Source of the DNA: Lepidodermella squamata
Lineage: Eukaryota; Gastrotricha
Assembly (NCBI GenBank): GCA_047495785.1
Contig: JBLDXI010000038.1
Span: 844,882 to 908,881, forward strand
Length of the DNA stretch: 64,000 nucleotides
Direction of reading: 5' to 3'
Shown here: piece after piece, positions 36,716-50,100 of the stretch
Layout: every line of letters begins with the position of its first letter
Position numbering within the stretch: the stretch's first letter is position 1
Position numbers and translations under genes: made by a program
The notes under the pieces: generated by a model
Told to the model about the DNA's origin: nothing
The model's input: the letters and a program-made list of their open reading frames with translations, nothing else
Database searches by the model: none

Positions 36716-37140
36716 TTTAAATAAATAAATAAATAAATAAATAATCGTCAGCAAATGTGTAGGTTTCTGGAGGTGCTATGCCTCTCAGTCGTTCGATGTT
36801 TGATAACCGATCTGCTAATATCGGCGTAGAAAACTAGCCAGAGAGGGGGTCCCAGGAGACTACCCTGGCAGATTCCGGCTTCCTCGGGCCGAATGCTAGA
36901 TCCAGCCCCTGATACCAGAACTCTAAAGAAGCGATTTGAAAGAAATGAGCGTATCAATTCGCGAACTCGCCCCTGTATTCCCGCTTTCCAGAGAATATCC
37001 GGTAGCCGGTAGTAGCCTTCGGTCGACCCTGCCGAACGTCCCGCTGACGTCCGTTTGTCGCAGAGTAAATTCCTTTCTGCTGTAGTTTGCTGAAATCGCA
37101 TCGATGACGACGGAAAGTTGAATGTCGGAACAAGGGTCAT
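36716..37140 (-). mobile_element. LINE reverse-transcriptase core fragment with (TAAA)n tail
   Basis: The minus frame at 37140-36748 contains ILWKAGIQGRVRELIRSFLS, NRFFRVLVSGAGSSIRPEEA and GICQGSLLGPPLWLVFYADI, matching RT domain motifs around the (P/C)QGSxLGP block of jockey/CR1-type LINEs. On the minus strand it runs almost straight into a (TTTA)n/(TAAA)n tract at 36743-36716. The catalytic YADD block and everything 3' of it are missing, so this is an internally deleted dead copy. Confidence 0.78.
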
Positions 37141-38164
37141 GGCCTACATTTTCCCGTCAAGAGTTCAGCGCTACGTCGCGTCTATGACGTTTAATTAATG
37201 AACTTTGGGAGCTTCAAGAATTGGATCCAAATATCGTATCTCACAGTATATTTTTGGCAGTTAACGTGTTTACCACACAAACACACAGAAACCGCATCGA
37301 TGGTTCGCAACTTGCTTAAATAGCTTGCTAAATTGTAAAGCTTGCCTTCTTTCTGAATTTTAACAATTTCTTACTTGCTTTTTTGTAAAGCTTGCCTATT
37401 AGAGACACCTAAGGATTTACGATTGTTTGAGCGATACGACATTCTTCAGCGGCCGCTTGCTCTCTGTCGGTTGTCATCGAAGCTTTGAAGATTCAAAAAA
37501 TTGTTGCCATTGATAATCAAGTTTTATTATATTTTGTTTTAATATTTACTAGGTATTACATTTAATGAGAGCCTAGAAAGTGGGGTGGCTTGCTTATTAA
37601 TTGCCAGTCTTGCTCAGAGAGTGCACATTTGCCTGCATATGTATCTTGTATCTTTTATCTAGATCAAATGCTGGCTGCACTGCCACTGATATTTTAAATT
37701 GTAAAATATTTCCACTTTTGATGGGTGCAGATTTCCGTTCCGTTGAAGAATAATCGTCATTTATGAGAAATTAAACAATTTTGCATGCACCATGCATGCC
37801 TCGTAACCGTTTTTTATAAGTAATGAATGTCAGTGCATGAGGTTATACGTAACGCCTTCCTAGCAATTTTAATCAGCGGGCAGATTTTTCGTCAAGCCGG
37901 TCTCATGATTGAACTACCTGTCAAATTCAGTAAGATCAACACATTATTTCCGGCGATATCCAGTCTACATTCGGCGCGGCACACTGAATCCAAATGAAAG
38001 AATTTCAAAAATATTGTTGAGGTTTTCAAACCGGTAAATTGATAGGAAGTACAAACTCGAGAAAATAAAACTGCTGTAATTTATCACGTATCTTTATTTT
38101 ATCTTCAGCCATAAACTTTTTTCCGCTGCACTATTAAATTCGCGATCTCTCTTTCGGCAGTTTT
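37141..38164. other. Intergenic, 3' flank of RPSA
   Basis: AT-rich, no gene. Contains TTTATT at 38093-38098, the poly(A) signal of the minus-strand RPSA gene, about 67 bases past its stop. Confidence 0.6.
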
Positions 38165-39166
38165 CTACCACTCAGGATTGCCACCAGCCGCCCACTCCGT
38201 GCTGGTCGATGCACCCCATTCAGCTCCAGTGTCTTCTTTGGTCGCTGGAACCGCTCCAGTCCATTGCAACGAACCTCCGGCTTCAACAGCACGGCCGGCA
38301 GCTCCACCAATCGCACCTCCCCAGTCGGCGGCGCCCATGTCAGCGGCACCGGCGGTCTTGGCAGCAGCAGCATCAGCCGCAGCATCTCCAAGAGCGCGCG
38401 CCTGCGCCTGAGCCTGAGCTGCTTGCGCCTGATCTTCAGTTTCGCGGCAGAAGAACAAGTCGGGCATGACGTCCCAAGGGGTATCACGGCGGATGGTACC
38501 GCGAATCCGCTGGACCTCACGAGCCAACATCCACCACATTAAACCGACGGCATGGGGCGAGTTTGTGTTGCAAGGAATAGCAATGTCAATGAAGTTGACC
38601 TTGCAGTCGGTGTTCACGAACGCGATAACGGGAATGTTGGCGTAAGCAGCCTCGTTAATGGGCTGGTGGTCGGTACGCGGATCATTGATAATGAGAAGAC
38701 CGGGTTCCTTGAACACAGCTTGGATCTGATTGGTGAATGTTCCCGGGGTGAAGCGGCCAGCGAAAGTGGTAGCACCAGTGTAGCGAGCAAACTTCAGGAC
38801 AGCGCGCTTTACGAACGGAAATAAAATAGCTACTTAAATACACGAAAATTAACAGCAAACAAACCTGTCCGTATTTGTGGGTGGAGACAGCACACACATC
38901 GGCGGCATTCTTGACGGCGGCGATGGCACGAGCGGCCAAGAGCAGCTTCTCCCAAGTCTTGCGAAGATTGATGATGTGGAAGCCTGTGAATATCTCTTAG
39001 AATGAACAAATTTTTTCAAGTTAAAGGTATAACCAGCGCTATTCCGCTTATAAACGTATTGTTCCATATGGAAGTCGAGGTTGCGAGTGCCGAGATGCGC
39101 GCTGGCGGCCAGCATGCTGACGGCATCTTGCTTGGTCAGTTGCAAAACATCGTAACTGCCAGACAT
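38165..39166 (-). CDS. RPSA: 40S ribosomal protein SA (uS2, laminin receptor homologue)
   Basis: Three exons: 39166-39034, 38983-38865 and 38806-38165; 297 residues (human 295). It is the uS2 protein of the small ribosomal subunit, and in animals it is also reported at the cell surface. Landmarks: [88 protein letters not shown] and [18 protein letters not shown]. The tail is alanine/glutamine-rich and ends in a series of Trp motifs (DWGG, QWTG, EWGA, EWAA, PEW) like the E/DW repeats of vertebrate RPSA. A pyrimidine-rich AG lies 15 bases upstream of the ATG (39183-39182), suggesting a 5'UTR intron or trans-splice acceptor. GC content and regular codon use fit a highly expressed gene. Confidence 0.97.
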
Positions 39167-40068
39167 CTTAACAAGTTGCGACTAAAAAAAGAAGATATTG
39201 CTTTAGTAATGATCATTTTCAGCCATTAAAAGCCATAGTTTTCTTTATTTGATCGACGAAAACTACTAGTGTTGTCGATAGACTGCACCGTATCATTCGA
39301 CAGGGGTCAAGATTGATTGTATGTAGCGAAGAACGCGGGGCAACGCAGAGTAATTACTTACCAACCAGGCATTATTTACGGGAATTTCGAGCGTTCTTTA
39401 CAATATTTAACCTCACAGGCCAATTTTATGACAAGCGCGATGGAGAGACGGGCACTTTTGGCTGCCTTAGGCTGGGGTGTATATTTCTAGTTCGCACAGG
39501 CGTTCGATACAAGCATGATTCACAGTGATATGGCCGTAACAATATACCAGGTTGAACACCGTTATCAGTTATTGCATTAATTGTTATTTATAAGTAGAGA
39601 CGAAAAACATGCGATTGCTCAATTGAAATTTATATCAGCAGTAAGTAAATATGGTATATAACAAATATCATAGGAATAAGAGCAGCAGTAATTATGAATA
39701 TTTCAATCACCTTTAATTCATTTCATATCATGACTTGCCGCCAAAAAGAGGACTTTTAAGCAAAGTGTGATTACATCCACGAGACCAGCCATTGGAATGA
39801 GAGGATAACAACGCCGTAAGAGATAAATAACAGATGAATATAATAAATACGCAGTGGGGAACATTTTCCCATTCATCACATTAAAGCTATACCAGTCACA
39901 ACAATCCATATCCTTTAGTCTTACATGAAATAATTTACCAAGCTTGCAGCTTGAAATTACGGCATTCCACGGGTCAATATAAACATGCAACCACAATATA
40001 ATAAGATGTTCGAGTATAGTTTATTCGGTAATATTGATAATATGCATCAGTTTCACATAAATCGATAA
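39167..40068. other. Promoter side of RPSA and 3' flank of KDEL receptor
   Basis: No separate gene supported. TTTATT at 40020-40025 is the likely poly(A) signal of the minus-strand KDEL receptor gene, about 45 bases past its stop. A 92-codon minus frame at 39718-39996 has no family resemblance. Confidence 0.55.
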
Positions 40069-40814
40069 TTACGCAGGAAGGACCAACTTCTTACGGTCGT
40101 AAATTACTATAAAAAAAAATCAAATTCTATACATGTTATCTAATGACATTAACGTTACCTTTCTTGATGTAAAGATAGAAGAAGTCGCAGTATAGAATTG
40201 TCTGCACAACGCCAGCAATCACTGCAATCAGATCGATATGGTCTTCTACAGCATAGCGGTAAGCCCAATTAAAGATGTATAGCGCACGGTACAACCCGAG
40301 AAAAAATAAGTAATGAGTCGTGATCGTCTCAGCTTCCCCGGTTTTTGAAAGCATGAACAGCTGAGGCATGATGGCGACAGCTTCCAGGTAAATTGAAAAA
40401 GTCCAGAAAACCTGACATCATCAGTCAAAAATGAGAGAGTTGCAGGTCAAAAAGGTCACTTACTTCAACGACTGCGAACTGGTGATTAATCAGCAAGGCC
40501 AGAGCGACAGCAGGAAGCAGCAAAAATTCGATTCTAAATGTGTCCTGGCTGCGCTGATAGGTGGAACGGAATTTGAAATACAAGAGGTACAAGGTAGCGA
40601 ACGTTGCTGCCAGGTACAACATCTTCATCACGGAATTGTAAAGCGAAATGAAAACCAGGAACAGATCCAAATATCGGGTAGAGAATACGAGAGCGAACAT
40701 GATTTGGCTCTTTCCAGAAAGTCCAGCCACTGAGCGTGAACGCCAAATTTTCCAAAGCAAGAGGAGGATTGCCACCAAATGCGACATATCCCCAGCAAGT
40801 CGGAAGATATTCAT
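40069..40814 (-). CDS. KDELR: ER lumen protein-retaining receptor (KDEL receptor)
   Basis: Three exons: 40814-40464, 40411-40159 and 40106-40069; 213 residues against 212 in human KDEL receptors. This seven-helix receptor cycles between Golgi and ER and retrieves escaped ER chaperones carrying C-terminal KDEL-type signals. Landmarks: [100 protein letters not shown]. The last exon encodes only 12 residues and ends KKLVLPA, keeping the di-lysine-type C-terminus needed for COPI-dependent return. The 52-53-bp introns are typical of the window. Divergent with UBE2D across 1.1 kb. Confidence 0.97.
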
Positions 40815-42554
<1,740 letters not shown>

Positions 42555-44767
42555 GCTGGTTCGTCCTGGCTGCTCCCTGTATTGGTCTCGAACAAGTGCC
42601 GGTCAGACTCGTACGGAGTAATAACACTCGTTTATTATGACGCTGGTGATATAATGCACACGCGCACACATCGTTCGTGTATTGTCTCGTTTAGTAATTT
42701 ACACTTAGTTGAACAATGCTTAAGGAATAAACGAAATGAGTTTCCATCACGGCAACGGCTAATCAATCAGTAAAATCTTTCTATTTCAAATCCATGGATC
42801 GTTTGCACGCGCTTTTCCTACCAAACTCGCCATATATCATGGAGCCAAATTGGTTTCCGTTATTTTAACCTAGACACATCTAACATGATTGAAAAAGCCG
42901 TATCCTAATCAATAAGAATCAGCGCATGTTGCAGTAAGTGCTAATGGAATAAGATTTGAGAAGGTTGATAAAAATGCTGCTCTTATTCCTGTTGAAACTG
43001 CTTTCTCCGATTTTTTAACGTTAGGCAACTGTATTAACCCGAGAACACTCGTGATTATGATCTCTGGTCTTGCGAGTTTTAGTCCATAGATGAGTGCTAA
43101 GTTCTGCCGTGTGTACGTCTTGAATATTAGCAAATGCACAGACTTGTTCTAGATGCCCGTGATTTCTGTTATAAAACCAGCCGATTTGCATCGGACTCGA
43201 AATGATGATTTCGCATGTCAGCTCTTTAGTGGTGAGAATTTAACCTTATTATTGGCATACCTATTTCTCGTGTCATCTAATACCTGGCCGAGACCACCGG
43301 TATCGACTGTCATCCATGTGCTATGGCTTGCAATTTGAAGATGAATAAAGTGTTGAAAACCTCTTTGTTATTGCTAATTCAGTCATCAGTTATCTAAAAC
43401 ATCACTTGCTGCGTAGCTGTTTCTATCTTTTCTTCGGCTACGGTCTCACTGGCTCATTTTTTGTTGTCTCCCTTTTCCGGTCTTGTGCTTGCTTGAACTC
43501 AACGCCATCTAAGATTTGATTCGATTTTACTTCTAAACAGCTTCACTTTAGAGTCCTTATGAATGATCAACAATCTCAATATACGTTATATACGTGATTA
43601 GCAGCCAACGATAATAGGAACTGTTCATCTGATCCATTATAAAATGTTAATTCAACTTCGATTCCTATTACGCAGAATGTGCGCGCGTGTGCTTGTGTTT
43701 CAATCTTCAATTATATCTATATCTGTATTAAATAGTAAGTGGTCCTGATAAAATTGATGGCGATGCTGAACAACATACACGGCCTTTTTTGTGTTAATTA
43801 TGGGACAAAGAGATTGTGGTTTCATTCTCGTTTGCAAGGCAGCAGCCGTTAACCAGAGAATTCGCTTCAACACGGGTTTCGTAATATCTGACATGACGGT
43901 ATTTCAGGTTCTCTGGTGTAACAGAGAATGACTGTCCGGAAAGTGTACAGTGGAAGATGAAGAAATGAAGAAGAGAGAGGCACAGCACTTGAAGCAAAGA
44001 ATTAAATTAAAGTATGTACGGATGATAATTTTTTTGCCTCGCATTTTTTTAATAACTCCGTAACCATAAGGAATTTTTTGGAGCGGGTTTCACCAGTACT
44101 TAATATTGTAAACTTTCGGAGAACGTTGAACCACATTTGATATTATAGCAAGTGACTTAAATTGACACAGCTTCGCTTCTTGCCAAGACAGGTAGGTTAT
44201 GAAGCGCTGGATAGTCTAGGTATGAACTGAGACTGTTAAATGCGGTGTCAAAATCAAGCAACCACTGTCGGTATCGAATTTATTAATGCTATTTAATGCT
44301 ATCGAAAAGCACTGGGAATGGAACTCAGAATGGCATATATTTGAACGCCATTGGAAGTTTTCAAAAATATTATAACGTTGCTGGGATATCGTGTAAACAT
44401 CAAGAATAGAGTTATCAATAGGTAGCTCCATTCTTTATGCGCGTAAGCAATAATAAATAATATCAAACGGGTCCAACGACCAACAGACCCGGAATGTTCC
44501 GTTTGTGCAACCTTTACCTATTGTTCCGACAAGGGTCGGTGGGGAGTTTTCTTTTAGGTAGAGCATTGCGCCCGAAATTCGGCCACTTATTGGGTTTTTT
44601 CCTACTTTGCCACCCAGGTGAATTTGTAGAAAATATTCGGCAAATACAGAATTATGGTGGAGTTCTTGGGACTATCGAATGACGGTTTCCGCAAGTCCGG
44701 ACGATTTTGCCTTGAATTATGGCTAATTTTCTAGACACTTAAGACTCCTGGAATTAGGGAACCGGAT
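42555..44767. other. Intergenic, no gene recognised
   Basis: UBE2D 3' flank then about 2 kb of AT-rich sequence. A 67-codon minus frame at 43794-43997 begins with a hydrophobic leader but has no splice or family support. Confidence 0.5.
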
Positions 44768-45112
44768 GACCTAATTTCGGCCACCTCATCCAGTTACACT
44801 ATTACCTTGAGTTTGATACTCGCCTCGGCAAGTTTAGTGTGGAAATCGCCTTTGTTGCTTTACCTGTGACCTGCCTATTCCTTGACGAAGTGATGCCTGA
44901 AACTCTGGCGTTTATGGTAACAAAGCACTCGAGAAGCGACATGAGACATCTTGCCCGCGTTTATAATTGTGTTGCGATCACGTGCTTGAAAAATCATGAA
45001 ACAGATTGGCTTGACAATGCAAAATTCTCGGGTTGTGTGCAATAAAAAACCATTAAAAACTGCTGCACAGCACTTAAGAGTCCGAATTTCAGCCGGTGGC
45101 CGAAGTTAGGTC
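44768..45112. mobile_element. Small TIR-bounded element
   Basis: GACCTAATTTCGGCCACC at 44768-44785 and GGTGGCCGAAGTTAGGTC at 45095-45112 are inverted copies with one mismatch. Beyond the right end a second CCGAAATTAGGG copy occurs (45120). The interior has a 68-codon frame of unknown kind. Consistent with a 345-bp MITE. Confidence 0.6.
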
Positions 45113-46372
45113 GCAGCGACCGAAATTAGGGATTTCTGCTCTGCTTGATCATCAATAAATTATGTTTTCTGTTTTCTGTTATTGAATAGAATCGCGGGCT
45201 AGCGCTAGCTCGCGCGGATCAGAAACCTGCTCTACTCAAACCACCAGAGAAAGAAAGGCAAAGCAAGGAAAGATAAAAGATTTTGCGGACGATTCAGCAT
45301 ATGCAGAGTTCGTTATAAACGAAGTTGGCAGCATGTTGAAGTTTGGCTCATCCCACTCAATTTTGTTCGTTATATTTAAGGTGCAGATAATTATCTTAAT
45401 TTTTAGAATAGACATGGGGAAACGGTTGAGTGGTAGTTATGAAATTGATGTCTTATTTCGTAAAGCAGCGTCTCTTGAATTCAAGAAGTCACTCGATTTA
45501 CCAATTGTGTGCTTTATTCGAATACATAATTAATGTTTTTATAACATGCATCACAACTATACGCTTCTATACGCAACATATTACTACTGTTTAATTAATA
45601 ATAATGCAATAATTCTACGAATTCGATTAATTAATAATATACGACTTTGAAGTTTTCTCGATTGCAAGCAGGCGTAGACAGACACATCAAAGCGAAACGT
45701 GGACAATGCAACTCGCAAAGGATCAGAGGACAGTAACGAACTTGAAAATGAAAATATATCATAGACCATCACAATGACTGTTAAGATGATGAAGCCATTC
45801 AACATACATTGCGGAAGGCAATGCAGGGAGACAGCGCGTCGGCTTACTGGACATTTGCCAGCATTATTGGCACCATTCAATTTATTCAGATATGAAGCGA
45901 AGTATGGATACGCAAAGTATGCTTTCCTTAGCAACCGGTAAATTCAGCAAAATTGGGTATCAAGTGGTATAAAAGAAGTAAAAAATCGCCGAATGTCTCA
46001 CGTTGTCCGGTGGCCGACAAAATGTCTAGGCATCGTAAGTTACTTAAAGTGGTCGATTCATAAGGCTTGCAGCGTGTGTAAGAATCAGAATGAGAGTAAC
46101 AAGTTATAATTTCTTTCATTGTAAGCTTGCGTAAAAAAGATAGTTATCACTTTGGGATGCTCAGCAATAAATCAAAACTAGCACTTCATATTGGAGAATA
46201 AGTACACAGCACACAGTTCAATGCATATTATGTCAGCAAAGGTTTTCAGCGTGTACAAAATTCTTTTGTAAATCTAATAGAAATCACCGTATTTGACATT
46301 AACAAATTTAAATATATATATATATAATATAATATGACTTCTGACTTACAGCATAAGATTTCATTAAAAATC
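45113..46372. other. Intergenic, nothing recognised
   Basis: Contains a 116-codon minus frame at 45584-45934 with one hydrophobic stretch but no family resemblance, and a (TA)n run at 46311-46333 just before the foldback arm. Confidence 0.5.
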
Positions 46373-46944
46373 ATAATTCGGATAATGATCATCACCTCAC
46401 GCAACTCATCGACTTCCGTTGCGGGTTGAAAAGAACGCAGCCGTAAAAGCCCGCGTTAACATTCATGAGCTCACAAGAGCCAATAAAGATTCATTGACAG
46501 TTAAACTACGGTTGCTAGCCAAAACAACCGATCCATCAAGCTCAAATTTCAGCATACCCACGCGCAACACATCTCGTGAGAGTTATGACGAATGAAGTGC
46601 ATAGTTTGATCAATTACAAAATTTACTGCTGAACTTTTTCTCTATATTATCATTGCTATAAGAAGAGTTTCAACTGCTTTCTTTTCGACTTATATATATG
46701 CTTATGCCTGTTTATTAGTGTTCGAAATATATCAACTTTGAAAGGTTGTGTGCGCGTGGGTATGCTGAAATTTGAGCTTGATGGATCGGTTGTTTTGGCT
46801 AGCAACCGTAGTTTAACTGTCAATGAATCTTTATTGGCTCTTGTGAGCTCATGAATGTTAACGCGGGCTTTTACGGCTGCGTTCTTTTCAACCCGCAACG
46901 GAAGTCGATGAGTTGCGTGAGGTGATGATCATTATCCGAATTAT
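46373..46944. repeat. Long inverted repeat with identical ~193-bp arms, downstream of myosin
   Basis: The left arm (46373-46567) and right arm (46752-46944) are reverse complements with no difference that I can find. The 184-bp loop (46568-46751) is non-coding. The right arm begins about 160 bases past the myosin stop codon on the minus strand and contains AATAAA in the myosin sense (complement at 46830-46835). It may be a foldback element or a recent inverted duplication. Confidence 0.85.
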
Positions 46945-47105
46945 CCTTTGAACAAGACCAAAAGAAACAAAGATATATGGCAGCAGCGGCGAATAATTCA
47001 TAAAAGCATCTAGGAGAAGAAGCGCCCAAAATGAAAGCGAGCAATAAACAATGGCAATTTTTGTATGGAGTGAAGAACAGCCGTTTTAGACGCCAACGCA
47101 CTGCA

Positions 47106-50100
47106 TTATTTTCCGTTGTTACCATCATTCAATGAATGAGCACTGCCGTCCTCGGAACTTGAGTCGTTGCCACCGGCCGGCGCAGAAGCACCTACTGAGC
47201 TGGAACTGTTCAACGAGGGAGTCACCATTGACGGCCGCATTGAAGCTGAAGAAGGTGCGATCGACCGCCCGCCAATCAAAGTGCTGCCAACTCTGAGTTA
47301 AAGTAAAAAAGCAACATCATCCAACTTGACCATCATTAAAGAAATCAGCAAAACTGAGCGTTAGCCAATTAAGCCTTTATTGTCGGTCAGCTATGAAGAC
47401 CGAATAATCACCTCGAAAGCATTAAAGGGGTCTAGTCAATATCGACGTGGGAAAGCTATCGCAGTTTCAAACACGCTCATTCAACTAAATTGCGATAACG
47501 CGCTTTCCAAATAGTAATTATTTAGGTATTATCTTGTTGAAACGCAAAAAACCGAGATGAGCAACTCATAGGCTGAAAAGATGCAGGATAAGTCTTAGTG
47601 TTTTAAAGGCAATGTCTGGGTAAGAATAAAACATTTTCCGACGAAAAACATTGAAAAAACGAAAACTCGGCGGGGAAGCGATGACGACCGCTACGCCATT
47701 AACTAGGGGCGTGTCGATCACGATCGCGCGGCAGCACAAGAAGATTGGTTAGTAGAGCCATGTAAAAAGCGATCTAGTCATTCACGCATCTAGGTCATAA
47801 CAGTCAATTTGAAAGGGCCAGGAAACATACGCGGAGGACGACGAGGAAGCTGGTGGAGGCGACGCGCTTCCGCCCCCGCCACCCAATTCGGTGAGCAACT
47901 CAACGTGCCTATGCGCAAATATGCCGATAAGATTATATCAGTTGATATTATTGTTCATCCTAACAAAGCGTTAGGAAATTTGTCACAGAGAATCGCGGCA
48001 ACGGCATATTACGAATCGCATTTAGGTATCTCACGGGGCTGCTGGTTTTCGATATTCTCTAAATAAAACAATTCACAGAGGTCAACTCACTTTTTTCGAA
48101 GAGTCTGGAGTTCGCGTTCAAGCGCTTCTTTCTGCTCCTGAGCTTCCTCGGCATCACGCTGTGCCTTGCGTTTTTGCTGTTGCAACTTCTCGAGCTTTTC
48201 TTCCGACTCTTCGGCCTCTTTCTTCATTTGGCGAATCCGCTGTTGAGCCTTCTCGGCGGCATCTCGATATTGCTCGGCACCACGGCGTTCCTCTTCTACG
48301 GAGGCTTGCAACTCACGCATACGCCTATCAGCCTTACGCAAGCTCTTTGTCGCCACTTGCCGTTCACGCTGCTCTTTACCGAGTTGCTCCTCTAACGAGG
48401 CAATCTTGGCCTCCAATGCAGCGATGCCACTCTTGTTGCGATTCGGCGATCGAAGCTGCTCTTCTGCTTCGGCAAGTTTGTTGCGAAGCTCGCGAGATTG
48501 ACGCTCGGCACTGTGAAGCACCGCCTCCAATCGTTGGGTGTTCGAACGCTCGGTGGACAAATCAGCCTGGAGTAGGTCAGCAGAAGCCTGAGCTTTCTTC
48601 GCCCGCTCGTTTGCCGACTCTGTGTTGGCCCGTTCTTCTTCAAGTTCGTCCTCGAGTTCGTGCAGACGGGCATCAATTCGCCGTTTATCTTCCAACAAAG
48701 CAGCTTTAGCAGCGCTTGCAGCCGTAAGTTCGTCGCTCAATTCCCGAGCTTCTTTTTCAGCCTGACGCCGAGCACGCTCAGAGGCAGCCAATTCTTCACC
48801 AAGACGAGTCGCAGCTGCTTCAGCGCCTCGCAAACGTTCTTGAACGTCACGAGCAGCCTGACCACCAGATTCCTTCAAAGCACGCAGCTCCGCGAGCTCG
48901 CGCTCTTGCTCCTTCATCGACTGCTGGATCTTGCGCAATTGCTTGCCCAACTCTTCTTTGGCACGTGATGCTGATTCCAGAGCAACCTCGGCGTCCTTGA
49001 GGTCTGACTCGGCTTTTTTCTTGGCAGCGACTGCAAGGCCACGCTGTTTACGCTCCTCCTCCAGCTCGGTCTCCATCTGTTGAATTTGGCGCATGAGCGC
49101 ACGGCGTCGCTCTTCGGCCTCTTCGTCCTTTGCCGACAATTCTCTCTCGTATTTATCCTTCAGCGCCTGCATGTTGACTTCTAAGCGCAGCCTCTCATCC
49201 TCAGCAACTTGTAACTCATCTTCGAGCTCGATTACTTTCTGCTTTTCCTCTTCAAGCTCAGCAACCATAGCCCGTCGAGCCGTCTCAAGCTCAGCTGCTG
49301 AGCGACCGGCGTCGTCTTTTGCTGACATTACAGCATCAAACTCTTTTTGAAGCAAATTAAGCGCACGCTCACGCTCCTCGCCGTTCGCTCGCAATTCATC
49401 GAGCTCTCTTTGCAAGGATAAAATTCGCGATTCACGTTCCCGACATTCTCTTTCGGCGTTGTCACGTTCGGCCGTCAAACGCTCCGCAATGACTCGCTTT
49501 TCTTCAAGCAATTGATCGAACTTCTTCTGCTTCTTATCGAGCTGCGATGTAGCGTTGCGTTGGTTCTCCAATGCGACAGTAGCATCTTCGAGTTCCGAAG
49601 CCAGCTGGCGCCGAGCACGCTCGAGTTTTTCATTAGCCGACGCCAGCTGATCGACACGAACCTGCAGAGTTTCGCATTCTTTTGCAGTGCGACGACGGTC
49701 TTCAGCAGCCTGCTCAGCAGCAGCATGTCTCTCATCGGCACGGCGCTTAGCTTCGGCCAACTGCAAGTTCAAATTAGCCAGTTGCTTTTGCAGAGATTCG
49801 ATTTCAGCCTCAAGTTCATCAACACGCTCTTTCTGGTCATCGCGCTCCTGTTCGATAGCGCGTAACGAGGCAACCAGTTGCTGCCGACCGCGAGCCTCCT
49901 CCTGAGCAGCCGCCAATTGGGTTTCTAGCGATGAGGCTTTGCCTGCCGATTGGGTGGCTCGACGCTCCGTTTCTTCCAGCAGGCGTTGCAAACGCTCGAG
50001 TTCAGTATTGGTGCGTTGTTTTTGCTCGACAGCGTCCTTTAATGTGCGTTCCGCTTCTGAGAGGCGATGACTCAGCTCCGCAACGCTGGTTTCAGCCGTC

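Noticed and set aside
39718-39996. 92-codon minus frame after the KDEL receptor
   Set aside because: Lies beyond the receptor stop and its poly(A) signal, with no recognisable family.
45584-45934. 116-codon minus frame with a hydrophobic segment
   Set aside because: Composition like intergenic AT-rich sequence and no family resemblance.
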